Below, piece by piece: positions 8,882 through 17,297 of a stretch of 64,000 nt of DNA. A program made the position numbers and the translations under genes. The notes beneath the pieces were generated by a model, which did not search any database, was not told the DNA's origin, and was given only the letters and a program-made list of their open reading frames with translations. Location of the stretch: positions 57,079 through 121,078 of the forward strand of contig JAFRAH010000022.1 of assembly GCA_017405525.1 (NCBI GenBank), given 5' to 3'. The stretch is from Synergistaceae bacterium. GTDB lineage: Bacteria > Synergistota > Synergistia > Synergistales > Aminobacteriaceae. Each line of letters begins with the position of its first letter. The stretch's first letter is position 1.

Positions 8882-10414
8882 TTACCTTTCTTCCTCGAAC
8901 ATTTTGTTGATGCCGCTGATATACGCCTGAAGTGATGCCTCCACAATGTCAGTGCTTATCCCTGAGCCTGTATACATTTCGCCGGTTGAGACACTGGAGA
9001 TCTTCACGACAGCCTCACCTATTGAGTCCTCGCCTTCAGTTACTGCCCTTACGCTGAAGTCCTCAAGCCTCGCATCAACACCGAGCATCTTGTTGACAGC
9101 CTTGAACGCCGCATCAAGTGGCCCTGCACCGTACTCGACACCCTCAAGAATATTATTGTCCCTGCTGAGCTTGACGTAGGAGATCTTGGGTATGTCGCTC
9201 CCTGAAGTTATCGAGTGGCTGATCAGTCGGCAGGTTGAGGCTGTGCTCTCTTCCGGCCTGAGTATCCTTGAACGGTGGAGGGTCAATGCCTCAAGGTCTG
9301 AGCTGGTGATAGTCTTCTTCTGGTCAGCAAGTTTCTTGAAGCGAAGGAATATATCTTCAAGCTCGTCATCAGGTATCTCATAGCCCATGCTCTCCAGTCT
9401 CTCACGTATTGCGTGCTTGCCTGAGTGCTTGCCCAGTACCAACGCCCTGTGAGGCACTCCTATTTCGTCGGGGTTCATGATCTCGTAGGTCTGAGCGTTG
9501 GTGATTACGCCGTGCTGATGTATTCCTGCCTCATGTGCGAACGCGTTAGCCCCCACTATGGGCTTTGTCGGGGCAATGGGTACTCCCGTAATGTTGCTGA
9601 GGAGGCGGCTCGACTTGTAGATCTCCCGTGTGTTTACGTTCGTGTCAGCATCGTAGTAGTCCCTTCTGGTTCTGAGGGACATAACGATTTCCTCAAGGCT
9701 TGCGTTGCCTGCACGTTCACCGATTCCGTTCACAGTGCATTCAACCTGTGTAGCTCCTGCCTTCACACAAGCTAACGAGTTTGCTACCCCCATCCCTAAA
9801 TCATTATGGCAGTGCACCGAAATATCTACCCCGTCAATTCCTTCAACGTGTCCTTTCAGGTAGGTTATGAGGTCGCCCATTTCCTGCGGTGTAGAGTAGC
9901 CCACTGTGTCGGGAACGTTTATAGTTGTTGCCCCGGCAGCTATGGCGTTGCTGAATGCCTGAGCTAGAAACTCCCTGTCTGAACGTGAGGCATCTTCAGC
10001 CGAGAACTCAATATCCTCACACTTTGCCTTTGCGTAGGAGACCATTTCAGTTATTGCTGAGAGTACCTGTTCGCGTGTCATCCTGAGCTTGAACTGCATG
10101 TGTACGTCGCTCGTTGCAATGAACACGTGAATGCGGGGCTTCTTTGCGTCCTTGACTGCCTCCCATGCCGTGTCAATGTCGATCTTGTTTGCGCGGGCAA
10201 GGCTGGCTATAGTGCAGTTAGGTGCGGCTGAGGCTATGGCCTGAATGCTCTTGAAGTCCATCGGTGAGGCAATGGCAAACCCGGCCTCTATGATGTCAAC
10301 TCCGAGCTTTTCGAGCTGGCGGGCCATGACGATTTTTTCGCTGAGGTTCATGCTGCAGCCGGGGGACTGTTCACCGTCTCTTAATGTTGTGTCGAATATC
10401 TTAACCTGATGCAT
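8882..10414 (-). CDS. leuA: 2-isopropylmalate synthase
   Basis: 510 residues, normal for bacterial LeuA; condenses acetyl-CoA and 2-oxoisovalerate in the first committed step of leucine synthesis. The N-terminus FDTTLRDGEQSPG is the catalytic HMGL-like signature; metal ligands are in VHCHNDLGMG; the C-terminal third (from about residue 390) is the LeuA dimer domain that binds leucine for feedback inhibition. An AGGAGG Shine-Dalgarno lies 11 nt before the ATG and directly after an attenuator. No leuB, leuC or leuD is within the window. Confidence 0.97.
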   Translation of the reverse strand: MHQVKIFDTTLRDGEQSPGCSMNLSEKIVMARQLEKLGVDIIEAGFAIASPMDFKSIQAIASAAPNCTIASLARANKIDIDTAWEAVKDAKKPRIHVFIATSDVHMQFKLRMTREQVLSAITEMVSYAKAKCEDIEFSAEDASRSDREFLAQAFSNAIAAGATTINVPDTVGYSTPQEMGDLITYLKGHVEGIDGVDISVHCHNDLGMGVANSLACVKAGATQVECTVNGIGERAGNASLEEIVMSLRTRRDYYDADTNVNTREIYKSSRLLSNITGVPIAPTKPIVGANAFAHEAGIHQHGVITNAQTYEIMNPDEIGVPHRALVLGKHSGKHAIRERLESMGYEIPDDELEDIFLRFKKLADQKKTITSSDLEALTLHRSRILRPEESTASTCRLISHSITSGSDIPKISYVKLSRDNNILEGVEYGAGPLDAAFKAVNKMLGVDARLEDFSVRAVTEGEDSIGEAVVKISSVSTGEMYTGSGISTDIVEASLQAYISGINKMFEEER

Positions 10415-10437
10415 AAACTATTATTCCTCCTGTGCAT

Positions 10438-10483
10438 AAAAAAACCGGGCCTGAAAGAATTTATTGCACTCTCAGATCCCGGT
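10438..10483 (-). terminator. leuA leader terminator (attenuator, segments 3 and 4)
   Basis: On the minus strand ACCGGGATCTGAGAG pairs with CTTTCAGGCCCGGT across an 11-nt loop, followed by seven T. It sits between the leader peptide and the leuA Shine-Dalgarno, so it must be bypassed for leuA expression. The 5' arm contains CCGGGATC (10475-10482), which can instead pair with GATCTCCGG at 10527-10535 to form an antiterminator. Confidence 0.85.
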
Positions 10484-10511
10484 GTTAGTATGCTGAATTG
10501 ATGATTGCGTT

Positions 10512-10583
10512 CTACAATGACGCACCCCGGAGATCCGCAGTGCATCCAAGTAGTGCGAGGCAAGTCGTGAATTTATATGACAT
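10512..10583 (-). CDS. leuL: leuA leader peptide, 23 residues, five leucines
   Basis: Short gene just inside the leuA transcript: AAAGGAG is 9 nt before an ATG, then 23 codons and TAG. The peptide begins MSYKFTTCLALLGC and ends in Leu-stop. Leucine is at positions 9, 11, 12, 18 and 23, using CTC, CTA, CTT, CTC and TTG. Its codons 10-13 lie just before the first arm of the leader hairpin, and its stop lies just past the second arm. It resembles leuL-type leader peptides in position and logic; no similarity search was done. The name is a functional label. Confidence 0.7.
   Translation of the reverse strand: MSYKFTTCLALLGCTADLRGASL
10519..10546 (-). promoter_or_regulatory. leuA leader protector hairpin (segments 1 and 2)
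   Basis: GATGCACT (10539-10546) pairs over 8 bp with GGTGCGTC (10519-10526), with a small inner CGG/CCG stem. This closes over GATCTCCGG (10527-10535), the segment needed for the antiterminator. A ribosome held at leucine codons 11-12 covers the first arm and releases that segment; a ribosome at the stop codon covers the segment itself. Confidence 0.7.
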
Positions 10584-10621
10584 TATGCGAGTCTCCTTTG
10601 CGTGAAATTGAAACGTGAAGT

Positions 10622-10650
10622 ATTTTACATGCAAACATTGGGCGTGTCAA
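10622..10650 (-). promoter_or_regulatory. Sigma-70 promoter of the leuA leader
   Basis: A perfect TTGACA (10645-10650), 17-nt spacer and TAAAAT (10622-10627) on the minus strand. It starts 5 nt beyond the uvrB stop, giving a leader of about 200 nt before leuA. Confidence 0.85.
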
Positions 10651-10655
10651 AAAAT

Positions 10656-12650
10656 TCAACGTTCAGCCTTCATCTCAGATATAGCATCCCTGAGAATTGC
10701 CGCGCGCTCAAAGTCCAGCTTGCCGACGGCCTCCCACATAGCCCGTTCAAGTTCCGAAACGCTCATTTTCCTTTGAGGCTTCACGTTCCCGGCAGTCCCT
10801 GAAGTTCCGCCATGCTTACTGCCTCCCTCAGTGAATGCCCCGGAAAGTTCAGGGGGCAGCAAGTCAGCAATGTCCTTCTTGATGCTCTTGGGGGTAATTC
10901 CGTGCTCCTTGTTCCAGGTGATTTGACGTTCACGCCTCCGTCTGGTCTCGTTCACGGCCTGGGTGATGCTGTCGGTCATTACGTCGGCATAAAGGATTAT
11001 GCGGCTGTTGATGTTCCGTGCGGCACGTCCCATAATCTGGATTAGCGACCTGTACGAACGCAGGAACCCCTCACGGTCAGCGTCAAGTATCGCGACAAGA
11101 GTAACTTCCGGCAAGTCCATACCCTCACGCAAAAGGTTAATCCCAACGAGAACATCAGCCTTCCCACTGCGCAAGTCCCGGATTAGCTCGGCACGCTCAA
11201 AGGTATTCAGCTCCGAATGAATGTACTTCACCTTGAACTTGAGTTCCGTCAGGTAGTCCGCCAAATCCTCAGATGCCTTCTTTGTCAGCGTCAGAACAAG
11301 AGAGCGTTCACCCCTTGATGAATTTTCCCTGAGCTTGTCGATGAGGTCATCAATCTGTGTTTTTGCCGGGAGAACCTCAACTTCAGGGTCTGGTATTCCA
11401 GTCGGGCGTATGATCTGCTCGGCTATTGTGCTTGAAGCCTGAAGCTCATAGTCGCCCGGTGTTGCCGACACAAAGAGTGCCTGCCTCATTTTCCCCTCGA
11501 ACTCCTGCCATTGCAGCGGCCTGTTGTCCATGCATGAAGGAAGCCTGAACCCGTTTTCCACCAAGACCTTTTTGCGGGCGTTGTCTCCGTTGAACATTGC
11601 CCGGACTTGGGGAAGGGTTATGTGGGACTCGTCAACTATCATCAGGAAGTCATCAGGGAAAAAGTCTACCAGTGTTCCGGGAGGCTCGCCGTGTTTCCTG
11701 CCGTCAAGGTAAACGGAATAATTCTCGATGCCGGAGCAATATCCTGCCTCACTGAGCATCTCGATGTCATAGAGCGTCCTTGCCTTTATGCGCTGAGCCT
11801 CGACGAACTTACCCCTTGCCGTGAAACCTGCCGCTATGTTCTCCATCTCCTCCTGAATTTCCGGGACTGACCTTGCGATTGCGTCAGACTGGGTAACGTA
11901 ATGTTGTGCCGGGAAAATTGATGCCTCGCTGACATTCTCGATTATGTGGCCGGTCAAGGGATGGGTTATGTCAATTCTCTCTATCTCGTCATCAAAGAAG
12001 GTTATCCGTATGCAAGTCTCGTCCTCATAAGCTGGGAAGACCTCGACAGTATCGCCCCTGACTCTGAATTTTCCGGGCTCAGGTGTGAAGTCAGTCCGTC
12101 CGTAGTAGTTCCCGACAAGCCGAGCCATTAATGCCCGCTGGTCAAGTTTTTCGCCAACGCTGAAGGAGATTATGGCCTCCTCGTAGGTCTCCTTGAGTCC
12201 CAAGCCGTAGATGCATGAGACGCTCGCCACAACGATAACATCATGACGCTCAATGAGTGCCTTAGTTGCTGAGAGCCTGAGCCGCTCTATCCTGTCATTG
12301 ATTGATGCGTCCTTCTCTATGTATGTGTCGCTCTGGGGAATGTATGCTTCAGGCTGGTAGTAGTCGTAATAGCTCACGAAGTATCTCACTGCATTTTCGG
12401 GGAAGAATGCCTTGAACTCGCTGTAGAGCTGTGCGGCAAGTGTCTTGTTGTGCGCAAGGACGAGTGCGGGGCGGTCGAGGTTGGCGATGACGTTTGCGGC
12501 TGTGAAGGTCTTTCCGCTGCCTGTTACTCCTTTGAGGGTCTGGAATCGATTACCGGCCTTTATGCTGCGGGTTAATGCCTCGATTGCTTCGGGCTGATCC
12601 CCGGATGGCGGCCAGTTTGAATGAAGGACGAAATGCTTTTGTTTTCCCAA
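10656..12650 (-). CDS. uvrB: UvrABC system subunit B (excinuclease helicase)
   Basis: 664 residues, full length. Walker A GVTGSGKTFTAANV is near the N-terminus, the beta-hairpin region shows YYDYYQPEAYIPQSDTYIEK, helicase motif VI is QIMGRAARN, and a C-terminal UVR domain (ELERAMWEAVGKLDFERAA) would bind UvrA or UvrC. It damages-scans DNA in nucleotide-excision repair. Start is TTG at 12650 with AAAGGGGA upstream. No terminator separates its stop from the leuA promoter, so uvrB transcripts would also run into the leuA attenuator. Confidence 0.96.
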   Translation of the reverse strand: MGKQKHFVLHSNWPPSGDQPEAIEALTRSIKAGNRFQTLKGVTGSGKTFTAANVIANLDRPALVLAHNKTLAAQLYSEFKAFFPENAVRYFVSYYDYYQPEAYIPQSDTYIEKDASINDRIERLRLSATKALIERHDVIVVASVSCIYGLGLKETYEEAIISFSVGEKLDQRALMARLVGNYYGRTDFTPEPGKFRVRGDTVEVFPAYEDETCIRITFFDDEIERIDITHPLTGHIIENVSEASIFPAQHYVTQSDAIARSVPEIQEEMENIAAGFTARGKFVEAQRIKARTLYDIEMLSEAGYCSGIENYSVYLDGRKHGEPPGTLVDFFPDDFLMIVDESHITLPQVRAMFNGDNARKKVLVENGFRLPSCMDNRPLQWQEFEGKMRQALFVSATPGDYELQASSTIAEQIIRPTGIPDPEVEVLPAKTQIDDLIDKLRENSSRGERSLVLTLTKKASEDLADYLTELKFKVKYIHSELNTFERAELIRDLRSGKADVLVGINLLREGMDLPEVTLVAILDADREGFLRSYRSLIQIMGRAARNINSRIILYADVMTDSITQAVNETRRRRERQITWNKEHGITPKSIKKDIADLLPPELSGAFTEGGSKHGGTSGTAGNVKPQRKMSVSELERAMWEAVGKLDFERAAILRDAISEMKAER

Positions 12651-12696
12651 CGTGAATTTTCCCCTTTATGCATGGAATGAGGATATTATAACCGGC

Positions 12697-12727
12697 AAAA
12701 AATAACCCCCTGCATGAACTCAGGGGG
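12697..12727 (-). terminator. Intrinsic terminator after azlD
   Basis: CCCCCTG and CAGGGGG pair across an 8-nt loop, followed by TTATTTTTTG on the minus strand. The 5' arm overlaps the last azlD codons. Confidence 0.85.
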
Positions 12728-13052
12728 CAAATACCATCTGAACCATGAACATATAGAGCACAGTCCCTGCAGTGATGCTCAGGAGTGTATTACGCCTCCA
12801 AGCATGAAGTACTACAACCACGACGCACGCCATAGCCTCAGGCAGTCCGTGTGAGCCAGTGAGGAAGTTCACACCCCGGAGGCAGTACACCGCAAGCATG
12901 GCCATGACCGCCGGAGGAAGAACCCGCCCAAGATAGAGCACGAACCCCGGCCGTCTCTTCCCGAACGCAACGAACGGCAGAAACCTCAAGAGCACCGTAA
13001 CAGCTCCCGAAACAAGAACGATATATCCCGCGTGAACGTCAAACATCCTCAA
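12720..13052 (-). CDS. azlD: AzlD-type branched-chain amino-acid exporter subunit
   Basis: 110 residues, almost entirely hydrophobic with about four membrane segments, of AzlD size and pattern (LRFLPFVAFGKRRPGFVLYLGRVLPPAVMAML is typical in content). AzlCD/BrnFE pairs export branched-chain amino acids and some analogues. The start overlaps the end of azlC by 14 nt, so the two are translationally coupled and made together. Confidence 0.88.
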   Translation of the reverse strand: MRMFDVHAGYIVLVSGAVTVLLRFLPFVAFGKRRPGFVLYLGRVLPPAVMAMLAVYCLRGVNFLTGSHGLPEAMACVVVVVLHAWRRNTLLSITAGTVLYMFMVQMVFAP

Positions 13053-13710
13053 TTCTCCCCCTCAACGCAAAAAGCATCACGGTAATAGCCAGCATTGACG
13101 GAATGAGGAAGCCGTCAGCCCCGAAAATCACGAGGCACATCAAGCTCGCCACAAGCCCGATAATTGCCGGGTAATGGCTCGTTGAGTTCAGCCATTGTTC
13201 CGTGCAGATGCTCACGAACAACGCAGTAAGCGCAAAGTCTATTCCCATCGTGTTGAACGTCAAGACTTCCCCCAGCAATGCACCCAGTACACTCCCGGTT
13301 ACCCAGTATGACTGGTCGAGCAATGAGACCCAGAAGCAATAATCCTCATCATCAGACTCACACACTAATGAATATGTCTCGTCAGTGAGTGCGTAAATCA
13401 GGTAGGCTTTCTTGAGTCCGTGAATGTTCCTGTATCGTTCAACCATTGAGAGGCCGTAGAAGAGATGCCTTGCGCTCACCATCAGGGAAGTACCGGCACA
13501 TGCCCCTAATGTTGCGCCGCCCGTGAACATGTCCAGTGCCACAAACTGCATCGTCCCCGAATATATCACCGTGCACATAGCCAGAGCCCACAGTGCCCCA
13601 TAACCCTTAGTGCTGAGAAGGATTCCGAAGCCCATTCCCAGCACTACATAGCCGGTCATTACGGGGATTGTGTCGTGAAGTGCCCGCCTTATTGTGCCTG
13701 AAGCTCGCAC
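13039..13710 (-). CDS. azlC: AzlC-type branched-chain amino-acid exporter subunit
   Basis: 223 residues with six or so hydrophobic segments and the AzlC features GMGFGILLSTKGYG, YSGTMQFVALDMF and SARHLFYGLSM. It is the large subunit of the AzlCD exporter. The GTG start overlaps the end of clpC by 22 nt and has GAGGAG 5 nt upstream, so it appears to be part of the ctsR-clpC transcript. That grouping is unusual and discussed as a finding. Confidence 0.9.
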   Translation of the reverse strand: MRASGTIRRALHDTIPVMTGYVVLGMGFGILLSTKGYGALWALAMCTVIYSGTMQFVALDMFTGGATLGACAGTSLMVSARHLFYGLSMVERYRNIHGLKKAYLIYALTDETYSLVCESDDEDYCFWVSLLDQSYWVTGSVLGALLGEVLTFNTMGIDFALTALFVSICTEQWLNSTSHYPAIIGLVASLMCLVIFGADGFLIPSMLAITVMLFALRGRIEDV

Positions 13711-16157
13711 GTAAGCTCCTCGCCTTTGAGGTTGATGCTGATCTCTGAGCCGCCTTCAGGGATATTGCCCGACAACATGAAGTCCGACAGCTTGTCCTCA
13801 AGCATCGACTGTATAGCCCTCCTCCATGGTCGCGCTCCGTACTTGGGCTTGTAGCCTTTCTCCAGTATCTTGGCCTTAACGTCATCGGCAACGTTTATCT
13901 TCACTCCCTTGTTGTCGAGCCTAAGGGATAAATCATCAAGCATAGTGTCAATAATCTTCAGGAGGTTATCACGCGAAAGGGGCTTGAACACTGCCATTTC
14001 ATCAATACGGTTAAGGAACTCAGGCCGGAAGGTTTTATTGGCCTCCTCAAGTATGATTGACTTTGTGCGTTCCCAGTCCCTTTCAGTCTGAGCCTCAGCA
14101 CTCAGCCCAAAGCCCAACGAATTACCCTGCTGTGCCTCCTTTGCGCCGACATTGCTCGTCATGATTATTACTGTGTTGCGGAAATCTACCTTCCTTCCCT
14201 GCCCGTCGGTCAATTTCCCGTCATCGAGTACCTGCAAGAGTATGTTGAAGATTTCGGGATGTGCCTTCTCGATCTCGTCAAAGAGTACAACGCTGTAGGG
14301 TTTGCGCCTGACCATCTCGGTCAACTTACCGCCCGACTCATGGCCGACATAACCGGGAGGAGCACCGACAAGTTTCGAGACCTCGTGCCTCTCCATGAAC
14401 TCGCTCATGTCAATACGTATCAGAGCGTCATCACGTCCGAACATGAATCGCGCAAGACACCGTGCAAGTTCAGTTTTCCCGACACCAGTGGGTCCCATGA
14501 ACAGGAAGCTCCCGATTGGCCGCCGGGGGTCTCTGAGTCCTGTACGTGCACGCCTGATTGCCCGTGATACTGCGCTGACTGCCTCATCCTGACCTATGAG
14601 CCGCCGCGAAATCTCTTCCTCCATCTTCATGAGGCGGGTTGTCTCTGCCTCCGTGAGCTGCCTTACTGGTATTCCTGTCTGCTCAGCAACTACTGCCGCT
14701 ATGTCTTCGGCGGTTATGCGTGCTTTCTCAGTCTTGCGGTTCTTGAGCCATTCCTTTTTTGCCGCGTCTAGTTCGTCTGATATTCTGCGTTCCCTGTCCC
14801 GTAACTCGGTGGCTAGCTCGTACTGTTCCGACAATACGGCCTCTTCTTTCTGCCGCTGTACGTCCTCTAATCTCCGTTCAATCGCGTGAATATACTCCGG
14901 GGGTTCTAGCCCTAAAAGCCTCGTTCTTGCTCCTGCCTCGTCTATGAGGTCTATTCCCTTGTCCGGCAAATACCTGTCCTGAATGTATCGTGATGACAGC
15001 TTTGCGGCGGCGTTGATTGCGTCCTCAGTGTAGATGACCTGATGATGGTTCTCGTACCTGTCCTTTAAGCCTCTGAGTATCTTCACGGCATCATCTACTG
15101 CGGGCTCGTCGACTTGCACGGGCTGGAATCTCCGTTCAAGTGCCGCGTCCTTCTCCACGTACTTCCTGTATTCGTCCTGAGTAGTCGCGCCAATGAGCTG
15201 GAACGCACCCCGTGAGAGTTCGGGCTTGAGTATGTTTGCGGCATCGGTTGAGCCTTCAGCATTCCCCGCGCCGATTATCGTGTGTACCTCATCGACAAAG
15301 AGAATCACATCACCCTTGCTGTCAGTGAGCTCCTTCACTATGCGGCGTAATCTCTCCTCAAATTCTCCCCTGTACTTCGTCCCGGCAACAAGCGTTCCCA
15401 TGTTGAGCTGAACTATTCGCTTGTCCCTCAATGGATCCGGCACTGTCCCGGCGGCTATCTGTCGTGCAAGTCCCTCAACGACTGCCGTTTTCCCGACTCC
15501 GGGGTCGCCGATAAGCACGGGGTTGCTCTTTGTCCGGCGGCACAAGACCTGCATTAACCGCCTGATCTCTTTTTCGCGGCCTATCACAGGGTCAAGTTCA
15601 CCGTTCTTTGCGCGTTCGGTCAGGTCAGTCCCAAGATGGTCAAGCGTCGGGGTCTTCACCTTAACCCGTCGCTTTGAGGTTGACTCTATATTTGAGGCGG
15701 CGATCTTCCTTCCTGCACCGTCAGCGAGTATCTCCGTAACCTGTTTCAAGACTGCCGAAGGGGTTAATCCCATTGTCCTGAACTGCTGGACTGCAAGCCC
15801 CGAATCATCCGCAAGAATCCCAAGCAGCAAGTGCTCAGTGTCGACGTAGTTCACTCCCATTTTCCGGGCCTCTACCATCGCGAGGTCAAGGGCACGCTTC
15901 ATCCGGGGGCTTAAGGGAAGGTCTACAGGTTTTGCGAGTATGTCCGATGATTTGCCGATGAGGTCGCGGATATGTGCCGCCAAGTTTTCGGGGTCTATAC
16001 CAAGCTCAACTAGTGCCTGACACGCTACACCTCCTCCCTCCTGGAGAAGTCCTATAAGCAGGTGTTCAGGCTCTACCATTGAATGCCCCATGCTCATAGC
16101 TTCTTGATGTGCTAGCTGTATTACTCTCTTTCCTCTTTCAGTGTAGAACTGCCACAT
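13689..16157 (-). CDS. clpC: AAA+ chaperone ClpC
   Basis: 822 residues. Two Clp N repeats occupy about residues 1-145; the first AAA domain has GDPGVGKT at 217-224; a UVR/middle domain is around residue 430-465; the second AAA domain has GPTGVGKT and the ClpP-interacting C-terminal half. It unfolds proteins for ClpP degradation. The gene lies 28 nt after ctsR. The adaptor genes mcsA and mcsB, which separate ctsR and clpC in Bacillus, are absent here. Confidence 0.96.
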   Translation of the reverse strand: MWQFYTERGKRVIQLAHQEAMSMGHSMVEPEHLLIGLLQEGGGVACQALVELGIDPENLAAHIRDLIGKSSDILAKPVDLPLSPRMKRALDLAMVEARKMGVNYVDTEHLLLGILADDSGLAVQQFRTMGLTPSAVLKQVTEILADGAGRKIAASNIESTSKRRVKVKTPTLDHLGTDLTERAKNGELDPVIGREKEIRRLMQVLCRRTKSNPVLIGDPGVGKTAVVEGLARQIAAGTVPDPLRDKRIVQLNMGTLVAGTKYRGEFEERLRRIVKELTDSKGDVILFVDEVHTIIGAGNAEGSTDAANILKPELSRGAFQLIGATTQDEYRKYVEKDAALERRFQPVQVDEPAVDDAVKILRGLKDRYENHHQVIYTEDAINAAAKLSSRYIQDRYLPDKGIDLIDEAGARTRLLGLEPPEYIHAIERRLEDVQRQKEEAVLSEQYELATELRDRERRISDELDAAKKEWLKNRKTEKARITAEDIAAVVAEQTGIPVRQLTEAETTRLMKMEEEISRRLIGQDEAVSAVSRAIRRARTGLRDPRRPIGSFLFMGPTGVGKTELARCLARFMFGRDDALIRIDMSEFMERHEVSKLVGAPPGYVGHESGGKLTEMVRRKPYSVVLFDEIEKAHPEIFNILLQVLDDGKLTDGQGRKVDFRNTVIIMTSNVGAKEAQQGNSLGFGLSAEAQTERDWERTKSIILEEANKTFRPEFLNRIDEMAVFKPLSRDNLLKIIDTMLDDLSLRLDNKGVKINVADDVKAKILEKGYKPKYGARPWRRAIQSMLEDKLSDFMLSGNIPEGGSEISINLKGEELTCELQAQ

Positions 16158-16185
16158 GTATAGTACTTTATCCTCTCTTTCTTCA

Positions 16186-16644
16186 CTAGTTCGTTATTAT
16201 CCCGCCCAGCATATTCTTGAGCAGGTCTGCAAGCTCCTCACTATCTTCACCGCGCCTTATGCCCCTCACATTACGCAGGGCAATCTCGATTAACAGCCTC
16301 TCCCTTTCCGTAATGAACTCCCTGTCCTGCAACGCCTTCAACAACCTCTGTGCCTCACTAAAAGAAATCTCATCCCCTACAAGCTCGTTGATGTGGTCAG
16401 CCCTCTCAGAGGAAGTCCCGCAAGTTACACGGAGTATCTTGATGTAGCCATGCTCCCCCCTCCTGCTCTCAATGAGGTAGCCCTGCTCAGGGGTGAACCT
16501 GCTCCTTAAGACATAGTTAATCTGGCTCGGAACACACCCGAACATTTCAGCTAGCTCTTTTCGCCGTAAGCTGATGAAGTCTTCCTGCTCACCTTCAAGC
16601 AAATCAAGGATGTATCTTTCAATGTCGTGGGATAAATTCTGCAA
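16186..16644 (-). CDS. ctsR: CtsR heat-shock repressor
   Basis: About 152 residues from a TTG at 16644; the frame is open to a GTG at 16665. I prefer the TTG because it gives MQNLSHDIERYIL, matching the usual CtsR N-terminus M-N-S-D-I-E-Y, and has AAGGTG 6 nt upstream. The winged-helix DNA-binding part includes EMFGCVPSQINYVLRSRF and the glycine-rich wing ESRRGEHGYIKI. CtsR represses clp genes and releases DNA on heating. It probably controls its own operon through the site at 16699-16715. Confidence 0.92.
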   Translation of the reverse strand: MQNLSHDIERYILDLLEGEQEDFISLRRKELAEMFGCVPSQINYVLRSRFTPEQGYLIESRRGEHGYIKILRVTCGTSSERADHINELVGDEISFSEAQRLLKALQDREFITERERLLIEIALRNVRGIRRGEDSEELADLLKNMLGGIITN

Positions 16645-16685
16645 TGCAATCACCTTCTTCAGCACGTGGAAATCTACAAGCCTGC

Positions 16686-16714
16686 ATTATATTTTCTAGG
16701 TCAATGATAATCAA
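16686..16714 (-). promoter_or_regulatory. Promoter of ctsR-clpC
   Basis: TTGATT (16709-16714), 17-nt spacer and a perfect TATAAT (16686-16691) on the minus strand, about 25-40 nt before ctsR. Confidence 0.8.
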
Positions 16715-16715
16715 G
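16699..16715 (+). promoter_or_regulatory. Candidate CtsR operator
   Basis: GGTCAAT-GAT-AATCAAG resembles the CtsR direct heptad repeat (RGTCAAA-NAN-RGTCAAA): 6 of 7 bases match in the first heptad and 5 of 7 in the second. It overlaps the -35 of the ctsR promoter, the expected place for autorepression. Confidence 0.5.
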
Positions 16716-16723
16716 TGCGTAAA

Positions 16724-16751
16724 TTGACTATTAGCCTCAAACAAATAAAAT
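16724..16751 (+). promoter_or_regulatory. Probable promoter of def-fmt
   Basis: TTGACT (16724-16729) and TAAAAT (16746-16751), 16 nt apart, divergent from the ctsR promoter and about 35 nt before def. Confidence 0.6.
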
Positions 16752-16784
16752 TGACGGATAAAAATCAAGGGAGCGTGAAAAAAT

Positions 16785-17297
16785 TTGAGCAGTGAAGTAG
16801 CAGGTGAAGTTCTAGAAGTTAGGAAGTACCCTGATCCTGTCCTCAAGAAAATTTCTGAGACTGTTACAGTTTTTGATGAGGGACTGGAAAAACTGGTGAA
16901 GGATCTCTTTGCGTCAATGCGTGTTCATGACGGCGTGGGACTGGCTGCCCCACAAGTAGGTGTGCTGAAGAAGGTTGCCGTTGTCGAGTATGAGGGCAAG
17001 AGCTACGTACTCATCAACCCCAGAATAGTCGACCAGAAGGGATTGCAGGAAGGCGAGGAGGGCTGCCTCAGCTTCCCCGGAATTTACGCCAACGTTATGC
17101 GTCCTGAGTGGGTCAGGATTGAGACACATGACCTTGACGGGAGCATCAAGACAATCGAGGGACAAGGCTATACTGCGAGGGCATTCCTCCACGAGATGGA
17201 TCACCTCAGCGGAAAACTCTTCATCGATTACCTCTCCAACCTCAAGCGCAACGCCATCAAGAAGAAGGTCAGCAAGCACACAGGAGGGCATTTCTGA
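16785..17297 (+). CDS. def: Peptide deformylase
   Basis: 170 residues with all three metal-site motifs: GVGLAAPQVG, EGCLSFPG (Cys ligand) and HEMDHL (two His ligands and the catalytic Glu). Removes the formyl group from nascent proteins. Start is TTG followed by AGC, with AAGGGAG upstream. Its stop is directly followed by the fmt start with no gap, coupling removal and addition of the formyl group. Confidence 0.96.
   Translation: MSSEVAGEVLEVRKYPDPVLKKISETVTVFDEGLEKLVKDLFASMRVHDGVGLAAPQVGVLKKVAVVEYEGKSYVLINPRIVDQKGLQEGEEGCLSFPGIYANVMRPEWVRIETHDLDGSIKTIEGQGYTARAFLHEMDHLSGKLFIDYLSNLKRNAIKKKVSKHTGGHF

Noticed and set aside
10415..10660. T-box riboswitch upstream of leuA
   Set aside because: No T-box core resembling GGGTGGNACCGCG is present. 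A translated leader peptide with competing hairpins explains the leader better.
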